Source: Candidatus Omnitrophota bacterium (GTDB lineage Bacteria; Hinthialibacterota; Hinthialibacteria; Hinthialibacterales; Hinthialibacteraceae). From it: a stretch of 64,000 nucleotides of DNA. Location of the stretch: NCBI GenBank assembly GCA_003598175.1, contig QZKN01000067.1:1-64000 (forward strand), given 5' to 3'. The position numbers and the translations under genes are program-made. This document shows, piece after piece, positions 31,262-40,573 of this stretch (position 1 is the stretch's first letter; the number at the start of each line of letters is the position of its first letter). Under the pieces are notes generated by a model, which was not told the DNA's origin, did no database searches, and saw only the letters and a list, made by a program, of their open reading frames with translations.

Positions 31262-32614
31262 ATGGAACCAATCAATCGACGCACATTCATTCACAAAACC
31301 GGCAAGAGCATGTCCGGCCTGGCCGCAGGAGTTTCCGCTCTCAGCTTATCCAATTGGAAACGAGCATACGGCGCGAACGAAAAAGTGGTGATGGGGCTGG
31401 TCGGATGCGGCGGCCGCGGAACGTCGTTGGTTCGCGGCTTCGCGCGGCGACCGAATGTGGAAATCGCCTACTTATGCGATCCGGACGGAAGGCGCGGTAA
31501 TGAAACATACGAACTATTTAAGACCGAACATAATCTTACCATCAAAAAATTGCAGGATTTTCGCAAAATACTGGATGACAAAGATCTGGATGTCCTGATC
31601 GTCGCGACTCCCGATCATTGGCACGCGCCCGCCACGATTTATGCGTGTCAGGCGGGAAAAGACGTCTACGTGGAAAAACCGGCTTCCCACAATATTTGGG
31701 AAGGGCGAAAAATGGTGGAGGCCGCGCGCAAATACAACCGCATCGTGCAAGTCGGGACCCAAACCCGCAGCGCGCCCTATGCCATGAAAGCGGTGGACTA
31801 TATTCAAAGCGGGAAATTGGGAACCATTCACCTTTGCAAGATTTATAATTTGAAATCAGGCAATCCTTATCATGCAAGACCCAACGTGTCGACTCCGCCG
31901 GAATTGGATATGGATTTGTGGCTGGGACCGGCGCCGTTGAAAGAGAACTACCATGCGGATACCCGCAAAGGCTGGCTGTTTTATTGGGATTTTTGCGGCG
32001 GCGATATGGGCAATGACGGCGTGCATCAAATCGACTTCGCCCGCATGTTGATCGGAAAAGAATTCGCCAAAACCATTCATTGCACCGGCGGAAATCTGGC
32101 CTTCGACGATGACAGTGAAGTGCCGGACACGCAAGTGGCCACGTTCGAATTCGACAACATGATCGTAACGTTCGAAAACACGCAATATGCGCCGTACATG
32201 AGTAAAACGCCGATGGAGATTCGTGAAAGCGATCAGTTTCCTTACTGGCCGCAGAATTCCACTCGCATTGAACTATACGGCGCGAAAGAATTGATGATCG
32301 CCGGACGCCACGGCGGCGGATGGCAGGTCTTTACAACCGACGGAAAAGTCGTGGCGCAAGAATATGGACGCTTCCCCGACGAAGCGCATAAGGATGATTT
32401 TCTTTCCTGTGTCAAAAGTAGAAAATTACCGAACGCCGACATCGAGAAGGGACATCGCAGCGCCATCCTGGTCCACATGGGCAACATTTCGTACCGATTG
32501 GGCGGACGGAAACTCACGTTCGATCCGGCAACGGAAACCTTCGACGATGCGGAAGCCAATCAGTTTTTAAAAAGAACGTATCGGGAGCCGTATACGATTC
32601 CGGAACAGGTATGA
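31262..32614 (+). CDS. Tat-exported Gfo/Idh/MocA-family oxidoreductase, second copy
   Basis: 450 residues from ATG 31262, with GGGAG upstream; the frame's earlier part would translate the palindromic repeat. Signal NRRTFIHKTGKSMSGLAAGVS is of Tat type. KVVMGLVGCGGRGTSLVRGF is the nucleotide-binding start, DVYVEKPASHNIWEGRKM the EKP motif, and DFCGGDMGNDGVHQIDFARM the catalytic region with its histidine. MDLWLGPAPLKENYH parallels the DWDKWLGPA segment of the copy at 28828, so they belong to the same exported subfamily but are clearly diverged. Together with DUF1080 it fits periplasmic oxidation of glycosides; substrate unknown. Confidence 0.92.
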   Translation: MEPINRRTFIHKTGKSMSGLAAGVSALSLSNWKRAYGANEKVVMGLVGCGGRGTSLVRGFARRPNVEIAYLCDPDGRRGNETYELFKTEHNLTIKKLQDFRKILDDKDLDVLIVATPDHWHAPATIYACQAGKDVYVEKPASHNIWEGRKMVEAARKYNRIVQVGTQTRSAPYAMKAVDYIQSGKLGTIHLCKIYNLKSGNPYHARPNVSTPPELDMDLWLGPAPLKENYHADTRKGWLFYWDFCGGDMGNDGVHQIDFARMLIGKEFAKTIHCTGGNLAFDDDSEVPDTQVATFEFDNMIVTFENTQYAPYMSKTPMEIRESDQFPYWPQNSTRIELYGAKELMIAGRHGGGWQVFTTDGKVVAQEYGRFPDEAHKDDFLSCVKSRKLPNADIEKGHRSAILVHMGNISYRLGGRKLTFDPATETFDDAEANQFLKRTYREPYTIPEQV

Positions 32615-32695
32615 TGGTTGAAATAAGGTTTCCAATGGCCGGCAACAACGGTTGAATTTGCGAGTGTTATCCGAACAATAATCTTTCACATTCCA

Positions 32696-33054
32696 ATGAA
32701 CGGATCGTCCCTCTCGAATAAACCATCATTCCACGCCCAAGCGTTGCTCGTCGGCGAACGCATCGAATTGCGCACATTGGAAACCTCGGACTGTCTGGCG
32801 ATTGCTCCCACGGCGGTGCAGGTGCACGGCGGCGGAGTCGCCGTGTTGTTTCGATATGGGACCGTGGTCCTATTCGACGTCGCGCCGATGGAACAGGCGA
32901 CATTTTTAAACCAACTGCAGTCCATGATCACACATCCTTACGAAACGCCGGAAATCAAAACCGCCGAAGTTTGCGCGTGGAATGGTACATCGTCATCTTG
33001 ATCGTGATCGAGATTTTACTTACCCTGTACGAGATGTTTCTGCGCGGACATTGA
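32696..33054 (+). pseudogene. Collapsed RMD1/Sif2-family (DUF155) gene
   Basis: The first ~90 codons read as the N-terminus of the DUF155 family: QALLVGERIELRTLE, then VHGGGVAVLFRYGTVVLF, and QATFLNQLQSMI. The next segment, in another frame, encodes its C-terminal membrane tail: VEWYIVILIVIEILLTLYEM, then FLRGH and the stop at 33052-33054. The middle ~140 residues usual for the family are missing, so an internal deletion near 32975 fused the two ends out of frame. The in-frame product stops at 33001. Confidence 0.78.
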
Positions 33055-33106
33055 TTATCATATATACCTACGCTTTTCCTGATCGCCGATTGACCGGCGG
33101 AAGCGA

Positions 33107-33982
33107 TTATTGATAAACATTCCATCCGTCAACGCCGGAAGTTTCGATTTTTTTTAGTTCGAACGTCCCTGTAAAGGTCTGCGTTAAGCGATTTGTGATA
33201 TCAACCGTCAATGACCAGGTACCGGTGATCTGTGTATTCTCTTCATTCCCCTGCCCTTCACCCGCAACTGTAAATGTGGTTTCACCGACAACCGGCAGTA
33301 CCGTCATGGTGGAGTAGGAAAACGCAAATGTTTTATCTTCGCTATATGAATAAAATCCGCCAAACAATGCGGCGGCTTCCGACAATGTGGAGGAATATTC
33401 TCCCATCATGGTTCCATCCGCTGCAAGTGTGACTTCACCCGTCCATGAAAAGTTTTCCGAAGTCAACGTGATTTCCCAGACGCCGGCCACGGCTTCGCCC
33501 GGCGCGCCCGGATCGTATCCTTCGCGAGTCATGGCGAACGACCATCCGTCTTCATCGTATAATACGCCAATCGGCGTCACATACGTTTCCTTATTATACC
33601 ATCCCCCCACAACCACATTGTTATTGGCGTCGCCAATGCCATTCGCGATTACGTCAAGACGAACGGTCACCGCGCCATTCGTATCTCGCGCCACACCGTT
33701 TCCGACGCCGAGGTAGACGAATTCATGTTCGGCGTTGTAGGTGATTTTTCCTCGATGTTCAATATCGAACACGTACGCCATCCCCTCATAATCGTAGGTC
33801 AATATTTCTAAAAACGACATGTTCCCATTTCCATCGATTGTCACCGGGCCGTACATTGCATTCTCCACGCCGGTGAATTGTATCTCCCAGGCGCCTTCCA
33901 ACAATGCCACCTGAGCCTGTCCGGTCGAGGATATGGCAAACCAAACCAGCATTGACATCCACATATACCCTTTTTTTGGCAT
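33107..33982 (-). CDS. Exported protein with three WE-type beta repeats
   Basis: 291 residues. The start at 33982 gives a signal peptide (MWMSMLVWFAISSTGQAQ, cleavage after AQA or AQ); the frame continues upstream for 49 codons with unlikely composition. The mature protein has three related units, each opening with a G-x-W-E/S motif: LEGAWEIQFTG, VAGVWEITLTS and ITGTWSLTVDI, about 130, 100 and 60 residues apart in size. Each is followed by glycine-rich beta strands (VTIDGNGNMSFLEIL; VTLAADGTMMGEYSS). This suggests a lipocalin- or beta-sandwich-like extracytoplasmic protein. Family not recognised, and no catalytic residues seen. Confidence 0.68.
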   Translation of the reverse strand: MPKKGYMWMSMLVWFAISSTGQAQVALLEGAWEIQFTGVENAMYGPVTIDGNGNMSFLEILTYDYEGMAYVFDIEHRGKITYNAEHEFVYLGVGNGVARDTNGAVTVRLDVIANGIGDANNNVVVGGWYNKETYVTPIGVLYDEDGWSFAMTREGYDPGAPGEAVAGVWEITLTSENFSWTGEVTLAADGTMMGEYSSTLSEAAALFGGFYSYSEDKTFAFSYSTMTVLPVVGETTFTVAGEGQGNEENTQITGTWSLTVDITNRLTQTFTGTFELKKIETSGVDGWNVYQ

Positions 33983-34507
33983 TATCACGATTTTCCATCC
34001 TTTCAAAATGTGTTTGAGGGAGGAATTTTTCTTCCTTTGAAAACCTCCATCATGCGAATAACTTTTAGCAAGAGATATACCAAATCGAACAATGAGATAC
34101 TTTACCTTACGCATCAGATGGGAATACAAATTTGATGAAATTTTCTATTTTTCCTTACAATCAAATAAATCAAGGGATTAGGGATTCAACGAATCAAACA
34201 AACCAAATCGGCTGTCGCAAAAAAATCGGATTGAAAATAGAAATCATTCCTATCGGAATTGATACAACGTAACGATTGCGGTTACTTTTTTTCCGTCCCA
34301 ACAACCATTACAAGGAAATTAATACTTAATCAAGCAAGGATCATTTGATTGGCGGCGCAATGTATTGATTCGTTGCCAATTCGATAAAACCGAGTTTCTC
34401 ATTTCAGAAATCACCGAAATGGAGTATCATCGATATGTGAACAATAGTATCATATACGCCTATATTGAACGCCGGATTCAGCGATTTACAGACGAAAGGA
34501 AACCATT
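33983..34507. other. 525-bp AT-rich intergenic region
   Basis: Divergent gap between the exported beta-repeat protein and the clan A glycosidase. No credible gene, RNA or strong repeat was found. Presumably it holds both promoters. Confidence 0.5.
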
Positions 34508-35734
34508 GTGCGTATCGTATCGATTATTTCCATCCTCTTCTCATTTTTTACGATTTCTGCTTCCGCATCGCCGAATGCCATCCCCCGCTTCACCGTTCCG
34601 TATTGTTTGGGAGTGAATATCCATTTCATCGAACCGCGCGATAACGAACTGGATATGATCCGCGAAGCCGGATTCGGTCTGATCCGCATGGATTTGATTT
34701 GGGAACATGTCGAGAAGGAGAAAGGAGTGTATGATTTCGGCGGGTACGAACGTTTGACAAAAGCGTTGCATGAACGAGGCATCACTCCGCTCTATATTCT
34801 CGACTACAGCAACAAACTGTATGAACAGAAACGGTCAGTGACAACGCAGGAAGGGAGGGAGGCGTTTGCCAAATTTGCGGCGGCGGCGGTCACCGCGCTG
34901 AAATCATATCCGGTCGTTTGGGAAATCTGGAACGAGCCGAATTTGAAGCAGTTTTGGGATGAGCAGCCGAGCGCCGAGGATTATGTTGCGCTGGTCGAGG
35001 AAACGGTGAAAGCCATGCGCGCCGTCGATGCAAACTGCACGATCATCGCACCCGCAACGTCGGGAATCCCTCTCGAATTTCTGGACGCCTGTTTCAAAAA
35101 AGGAATGCTGCAATGGCTCGATGCGGTCAGCGTTCATCCCTATCGTTCCAAAGTACCGGAAACGGCGCTAGAGGAGTATACCACCTTGCGTGAATTCATT
35201 CAGCGGTATGGTTTTGGGAAAACCATCCCGATACTTTCGGGAGAATGGGGATATTCCATCCATCCGTACAAGGGATTGCCGGTGGATGAACACCGGCAGG
35301 CGCAATTCATCGTGCGTCAATTCCTGACCAATTTCATGGCGGATGTGAAAATCAGCATTTGGTATGACTGGCACGACGACGGAACCGATCCCAACGAACG
35401 CGAGCATAATTTCGGCATCGTCACGCACGATTTCCGGGAAAAAGAAGCGTATAAAGCCGCCAAACTATTCAATACACAACTCCGCGATTTGCAATTCATC
35501 AAGCGCTATCCCACGGAAAGCGCCGACGATTATTTGGCCTTGTTCGGCAACCTCGACCGCCGCATGATCGTCGCATGGACGACGGGTGAACCGCATTCCT
35601 GCCTCTTCAATCTGGCGGATATTAAAATCGAAGGAGTAACCATGTTCGGCGATCGGATACGTTTGGAAAAAGAAGACGCCGCTTACATAATCCCTCTTTC
35701 CCAAGATCCAATCTATATCCCATTTGTAAAATAA
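34508..35734 (+). CDS. Exported clan A glycoside hydrolase (GH5/GH39-like)
   Basis: 408 residues from a GTG start with AAAGGAAA upstream. Signal peptide at 1-20 (ISILFSFFTISASASP). A TIM-barrel with both retaining-glycosidase glutamates is readable: acid/base E143 in WEIWNEPN and nucleophile E246 in PILSGEWGYS. SVHPYRSKVP and ISIWYDWHDDGTDPNE add active-site-strand sequence. The C-terminal ~70 residues form a small beta-domain. Family placement within clan GH-A (GH5, GH39 or a related family) is not decided. It begins a set of polysaccharide-degradation genes to 43 kb and is probably secreted or periplasmic. Confidence 0.82.
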   Translation: MRIVSIISILFSFFTISASASPNAIPRFTVPYCLGVNIHFIEPRDNELDMIREAGFGLIRMDLIWEHVEKEKGVYDFGGYERLTKALHERGITPLYILDYSNKLYEQKRSVTTQEGREAFAKFAAAAVTALKSYPVVWEIWNEPNLKQFWDEQPSAEDYVALVEETVKAMRAVDANCTIIAPATSGIPLEFLDACFKKGMLQWLDAVSVHPYRSKVPETALEEYTTLREFIQRYGFGKTIPILSGEWGYSIHPYKGLPVDEHRQAQFIVRQFLTNFMADVKISIWYDWHDDGTDPNEREHNFGIVTHDFREKEAYKAAKLFNTQLRDLQFIKRYPTESADDYLALFGNLDRRMIVAWTTGEPHSCLFNLADIKIEGVTMFGDRIRLEKEDAAYIIPLSQDPIYIPFVK

Positions 35735-35912
35735 CTTCAACTACATAAAACATACTGAGAATCCGCGGATGATCAGAAACATTGCATGATTGGAGGCAGG
35801 CAGATCTGGGGCGAAGAAACCAATGACGAGGCGCGAGCAAATAGGGATGATCCATGGAAATCATGATGATTCGTTCCATGGAAGACAAAAAAAGAAGCGG
35901 AGGAAGACACAA

Positions 35913-37886
35913 ATGTTGAACATCCAACTCATGAAACCATTCTATTTTTATATCGGGCTAGTGTGTATATTGTGCACAATTGGAAATGCATCGGCAAGCG
36001 ACCAGCATGATGCATACCCGCCAACGATTTCTCTCGAGGCATTACAAGGGCTCATCGATCAAGTTCCGAAAACGCATCCACGCTTGTTCCTCAAACAGGA
36101 TAAACTTGATACCTTACAAAGAAAGAGCGAGCCCAATGAAATCAGCCGATCACTCAAAACGCTTGTGATCAAACAAGCCGATCGCCTTCTGGACGTTTCT
36201 CCCGTGGAACGAAAATTGGAAGGGAGAAGGCTTCTGGGGCAATCCCGGCGTTGCGTGGAGCGCGTGATCCTGCTCGCCATGGCTTATCATCTGACCGGCG
36301 AATCAAAATACGTACGGCGTTGTGAAAAGGAGATGATCGCCGCCGCGAAATTCGAGGATTGGAATCCCCGCCATTTTCTGGACGTCGCGGAAATGACGTT
36401 TGGTTTGGCAATTGGATACGATTGGTTGTATGACCAGCTCGAAGAAGATTCTCGATCGGACATTCGCAACGCCATCGTGCGGAAAGGCGTGATCCTTCCT
36501 TTTGAAACACGGCACAACGGCTGGGTTCGATCCGGCAATAATTGGGGGCAAGTTTGTCATGGAGGGCTTACCGCCGGGGCGCTGGCCGTATTGGAACACG
36601 AACCGGAACTGGCGGCGAAAACGGTTCACAACGCATTGCAAAACGTCACGCGTTCGATGACGGCTTTTACTCCGAACGGAAGTTATCCGGAAGGTCCCGG
36701 ATACTGGTCGTATGGGACGACGTACAACATATTATTGATCGGCGTATTGGAGAGCGTCCTCGGCTCCGATTTCGGCTTGAGCAAAGCGCCGGGATTCATT
36801 GATACCGGACAATATTTACATTTGGTTACGGGACCTTCCGGTTCCACGTTCAACTACGCCGATGGCGGCGCCGGCAGAAGTCCGGAACCGGCCATTTTTT
36901 GGTTTGCCTCCCGATACAATCGGCCCGATTGGTTCAAGAAGGAATATGATTTGTTATCCGCCGCGATTGCCAGATCGAATGAATCGAACCGCTCGTCGTT
37001 TGGCGGAAGATTTCTTCCATTCACATTGTTGTGGATGGAAGAGAAACCGGTCGATCCCGAGATTCGAATGCCTTTGCATTGGTCCGGCGGCGGCCATGTT
37101 CCGATCACGATCCATCGCAGTTCCTGGGTTGATCCGAATGTGATTTTTGTCGGATTGAAGGCAGGTTCGCCTTCCGCGAATCATGGCCATATGGATACGG
37201 GTTCCTTCGTATTGGATGCGGATGGGGTGCGTTGGGCCATGGATCTGGGCGCGGAAGGTTATCACGGCATCGAATCGCGGGGGATGGATTTGTGGAATCG
37301 TTCGCAGGATTCCGACCGTTGGACCATCTTTCGGCAGCAGAATCATGGACATAATACCCTGGTGATCGATGATCAGCTGCAAACGGCGAAGAATGAAGGT
37401 TCGATCATCCAATTTTCCGACGATCCTGATTTTCCTTACAGTATCGTCGATTTAAGCCCGGTTTATGAAGGGCAGGCGTCATCCGTGCAGCGCGGAGTCG
37501 CGTTATTGCCATCCCATGAAGTCCTGATTCAGGACGAATTGTCGGGGCTCTCTCCAACCAGTCGTGTCCGCTGGGGAATGATCACTCCCGCGAAACCGAA
37601 TACGGTGGAAGAAAATACCGTCGTGTTACTGCAAGCGGGGAAATCTTTGCGGATGACGCATCTTTCCCAGAATAATTCTGCATCATTTAAACTCATTGAT
37701 ACCGAAAAACCCAGAAATGAATGGGATTCTCCCAATCGCGGATCGTGCATGGTCGCGTTGGAAGGAACAGCATCCGCGGATGGGACCCTTACGTTTTCCG
37801 TTTTGATCACGCCGGATTCCTGCTTGCAATCCGTGGGGAACACATGGAAACCACTCCCATTGAAATCCTGGGTGTCTCAGAAATAA
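35913..37886 (+). CDS. Exported heparinase II/III-like polysaccharide lyase
   Basis: 657 residues from ATG 35913, which has GGAGGAAG upstream. A signal peptide follows (FYFYIGLVCILCTIGNASAS). THPRLFLKQDKL is the typical opening of the helical domain. An (alpha/alpha) toroid spans ~60-360 with NNWGQVCHGGLTAGALAVLEHEP and YPEGPGYWSYGTTYN, the Asn/His/Tyr-bearing motifs of this family. A beta-sandwich follows (SPSANHGHMDTGSFVLDADG, with the HxHxD-like segment). Heparinase II/III-like enzymes cleave uronic-acid polysaccharides such as alginate, heparin or other glycosaminoglycans by beta-elimination. It follows the glycosidase gene on the same strand, which suggests joint polymer breakdown. Confidence 0.85.
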   Translation: MLNIQLMKPFYFYIGLVCILCTIGNASASDQHDAYPPTISLEALQGLIDQVPKTHPRLFLKQDKLDTLQRKSEPNEISRSLKTLVIKQADRLLDVSPVERKLEGRRLLGQSRRCVERVILLAMAYHLTGESKYVRRCEKEMIAAAKFEDWNPRHFLDVAEMTFGLAIGYDWLYDQLEEDSRSDIRNAIVRKGVILPFETRHNGWVRSGNNWGQVCHGGLTAGALAVLEHEPELAAKTVHNALQNVTRSMTAFTPNGSYPEGPGYWSYGTTYNILLIGVLESVLGSDFGLSKAPGFIDTGQYLHLVTGPSGSTFNYADGGAGRSPEPAIFWFASRYNRPDWFKKEYDLLSAAIARSNESNRSSFGGRFLPFTLLWMEEKPVDPEIRMPLHWSGGGHVPITIHRSSWVDPNVIFVGLKAGSPSANHGHMDTGSFVLDADGVRWAMDLGAEGYHGIESRGMDLWNRSQDSDRWTIFRQQNHGHNTLVIDDQLQTAKNEGSIIQFSDDPDFPYSIVDLSPVYEGQASSVQRGVALLPSHEVLIQDELSGLSPTSRVRWGMITPAKPNTVEENTVVLLQAGKSLRMTHLSQNNSASFKLIDTEKPRNEWDSPNRGSCMVALEGTASADGTLTFSVLITPDSCLQSVGNTWKPLPLKSWVSQK

Positions 37887-37944
37887 GGTCATGATTTCCA
37901 TGATCCTCGACTGGAACATAGTTATGATGGGCAAGATGATTTTT

Positions 37945-39486
37945 TTATCGATTCAATTCCAAGGCCGGATGCGCCAAATCCAGACGATACATGATCTGGT
38001 TGTAATCATAGCGCGGCGTGGCCAATTCGTTTCCGGAAAACGTCCGGCTATACGTTCCTTCAAAATAAATGATGCGTCCGTTCCGTTGGTCGAAAAACGG
38101 ATGATGAACGGGATTGTAAAATGAGTATTTGTTGTGCGTCACGATTTTTCGAGCCGTTTTCCAGGGGCCCATCAATTCCTTGCTTTCCAGGTACCACACT
38201 TCTCCTAAAAACGACTGACCGCCGATTTCCACCGCAATCATGATCCATTTTTTCCGATACTCGTTCCAGCGAATGGAACCGGAATGCATGAGAGGGAACT
38301 CACCGCTATTTTTATCCAACGGCAGGAAATGAGCGTCTTCCGGCTTCAGCAGACCGGCTTCCATCAATTCTTTTTCCTGTTGTGGGTTGATCGGTTCCGT
38401 ATGATGTTTCCAGGAATAAAACGGTTTTCCGTTTTGTATATCGATCTTCGATTTTTTCCCTTGAAACCGTGTTCCTTCCATCAAACATGTGAAGGCTTCA
38501 TAGGCATCCTGATTTTGCAGATCGGTCAGATGTTTTCGCACACGGATGGTGGGAAACGGCGTGGGGAAATAGACATACTCGACGTCATCCCGGATTTCGC
38601 ATATGGGATGGGCGTGGGGAGATTGCCACGATTTATTTATATTGAATTCCGTCAGTTGAATAAACTCCTGTTTTTCATCATCGAAGATCACCAATCCATG
38701 TCCGATCTCCTGTTCCAGACTTTTTCGATGCGAATAGTGAGCTACCATTTTCTCTTTATCGCGCGGATCCGGAAACACCACGAATCCATCCAGCCAGATC
38801 AAGTCTCCGGGGCGAATCGGGCACATGGATTTGCAGAATCCCTGATCGTCTACAAAATAGTGCAGATCAATTCCCGCGTCAGGGGACAGTCCACCTTGCG
38901 CGGGTAATTGGGATACCGCGCCGGACATGCGAAAGTTGCCTAACGGATAGGAAGGTTTGGAAGTATCTCCCCAAAACCAATGGATTTTTCCGTGATAGGG
39001 AATGGCAAACGCGGAATCCTGTCCCATGACTTTTCCATTCAGCACCGGCTCACGGAGTGGGACTTTCATCCCCAGCAATATGCTGTCGCGATAGATTCCC
39101 TGACCGGTAATCCTATATAACCGTTCGGCGATATTGATTCGTTTTATCCGGATCACCGATTCCCCGCCCGGTGTGGTCATCAATCGGACGCCTTCCATTC
39201 CGAATCCATCCGCCGGGAAGGAATACCCGTGACTTCGGACATAAAAGAAGACCTCTCGGTTCATCAATCCCGGTTCCTGAAACGCGATCGTTCCATTGCT
39301 GTCGGTTACGTAGCAGATTTCATTGACGGTTTTGAGTTCCACCAATGGAACGCCGCGGCCGGTTTCTTCATCGACCACCTGCACTTTGAAAAAGGGGATT
39401 TTCTCGGCGCCAACTGAGGCGGATATCAGCAAAAAGATCAAAATCCATAGCCATAAATCATCTCTGTAGGAAAAAGAAGTTTTCAT
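37945..39486 (-). CDS. Exported beta-propeller protein (DUF4185/GH43-like)
   Basis: 513 residues. Signal peptide at ~10-27 (LWLWILIFLLISASVGAE). An N-terminal carboxypeptidase-regulatory-like unit (VQVVDEETGRGVPLVELKT, DSNGTIAF) spans ~33-115. The rest is a propeller-like domain with HGKIHWFWGDTSKPSYPLGNF, SGSIRWNEYRKKWIMIAVEI, GEVWYLESKELMGPW and YNPVHHPFFDQRNGRIIYFEGTYS, the pattern of DUF4185 and GH43/GH32-like glycan-binding propellers. A catalytic assignment is not justified. It is convergent with the heparinase-like gene and probably acts on the same class of polysaccharide. Confidence 0.72.
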   Translation of the reverse strand: MKTSFSYRDDLWLWILIFLLISASVGAEKIPFFKVQVVDEETGRGVPLVELKTVNEICYVTDSNGTIAFQEPGLMNREVFFYVRSHGYSFPADGFGMEGVRLMTTPGGESVIRIKRINIAERLYRITGQGIYRDSILLGMKVPLREPVLNGKVMGQDSAFAIPYHGKIHWFWGDTSKPSYPLGNFRMSGAVSQLPAQGGLSPDAGIDLHYFVDDQGFCKSMCPIRPGDLIWLDGFVVFPDPRDKEKMVAHYSHRKSLEQEIGHGLVIFDDEKQEFIQLTEFNINKSWQSPHAHPICEIRDDVEYVYFPTPFPTIRVRKHLTDLQNQDAYEAFTCLMEGTRFQGKKSKIDIQNGKPFYSWKHHTEPINPQQEKELMEAGLLKPEDAHFLPLDKNSGEFPLMHSGSIRWNEYRKKWIMIAVEIGGQSFLGEVWYLESKELMGPWKTARKIVTHNKYSFYNPVHHPFFDQRNGRIIYFEGTYSRTFSGNELATPRYDYNQIMYRLDLAHPALELNR

Positions 39487-39510
39487 GGACTGTTGTCTCG
39501 ATTCGTTTGA

Positions 39511-40542
39511 TCAATTCAACTTCCAATCGAAATTTACGAATGAATTCAGAACGGATTTATTTCCCGCTTCCATCAATCCCAAACTATCACAGACCGCCTT
39601 CTGCATGAACTCGATCATCGCGTTTTGTTGGCTGAGAATCACGCCCATGTTGTCGGAATTTTCATGCAACATTCGTGTATTTTCCTGCCGTGAATCGTAG
39701 CATTTTCCCGCGCGATCGTGCAGGATGCAGGCTTGTCTTTGGATTTCTTCGTTTTCCACGATGAGTTCCCGGAGTAGGTTCATCCCCTTCGGATTCGATA
39801 GAAAATCCTGCACACGTTGCAATGTGAGAAACAGATATTGGGAATATTTGTCCTGCAATCCATAGAGGACGCTTTCCATATTCCAATATGCCGCAAACAA
39901 TTTCCCTTCCTCTTCGTAAATTGTTTCTCGCAGCGGCGTCAATCGTCTGGAATACAACGGTTCTTTCGCCAGGAGCGCGCCGTATTGAATTTTCAGTTCC
40001 TGGAGCGCTCTTTTGTCGCTGGTTTTCAGCGCGTTGGCGATTGAAGTTTTGGCCCGTTCGATTTGATCGATATCGGGATTTCCGGCTTTGATTTTCTCGA
40101 GTTGATAATAGACTTCCACGAGCAATGCCGCCGCGTCCCGGACTTTTTTCTTCTCCATTGCCAGATTATTCAGACTTTCCTCCTTATCCGCCGGCGTCAT
40201 TTGATTGAATGTAATGAGAAGATCGGTAATCTTTTGCGCCGTCCATTGCAAACGTTCCACATCCAGGAGGCATTGTTCTTCCTGATGAGTGGGAATATAA
40301 TCTTTCAAAATACGTATTTTTTTCTTCCTCTCTTCCACCCATTTTTCCCGTAAAACTTTAAATTCGGAAAGTGCAACGAATTTTATTTTCTCCGCGCGGA
40401 TGATGGGGAAAGTCGGAGGATTTTTTAATTCGTTATACGTTTGTTTGATCAGGGGTAAAGTTTTACGGAATATGCCACGTAATTCCGCAATTTTCTGTAC
40501 ATTGACAATCGACTCGTTCATGGCGCACAATAATCCAACCAT
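39511..40542 (-). CDS. Helical/coiled-coil hypothetical protein
   Basis: 343 residues, no signal peptide and no membrane segment. Almost entirely alpha-helical and charged (REKWVEERKKKIRILKDYI; LNNLAMEKKKVRDAAALLVE; QLEKIKAGNPDIDQIERAK; NMESVLYGLQDKYSQYLFLT). The family was not recognised. ATG 40521 (MNESIVNVQK) is an alternative to 40542; neither has a clear Shine-Dalgarno. It lies 24 bases upstream of the propeller gene's start and 31 bases after the GH-D gene's stop on the same strand, so a three-gene unit 43015-37945 is likely, which makes a soluble helical protein among exported enzymes an odd fit. Confidence 0.6.
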   Translation of the reverse strand: MVGLLCAMNESIVNVQKIAELRGIFRKTLPLIKQTYNELKNPPTFPIIRAEKIKFVALSEFKVLREKWVEERKKKIRILKDYIPTHQEEQCLLDVERLQWTAQKITDLLITFNQMTPADKEESLNNLAMEKKKVRDAAALLVEVYYQLEKIKAGNPDIDQIERAKTSIANALKTSDKRALQELKIQYGALLAKEPLYSRRLTPLRETIYEEEGKLFAAYWNMESVLYGLQDKYSQYLFLTLQRVQDFLSNPKGMNLLRELIVENEEIQRQACILHDRAGKCYDSRQENTRMLHENSDNMGVILSQQNAMIEFMQKAVCDSLGLMEAGNKSVLNSFVNFDWKLN

Positions 40543-40573
40543 TTATAATAGATGATTTCTGAAACAGACATGA

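Noticed and set aside
33983-34507. tRNA or small RNA gene in the 525-bp gap
   Set aside because: No cloverleaf-compatible arms or T-loop consensus were seen, and there is no strong hairpin with a T-run.
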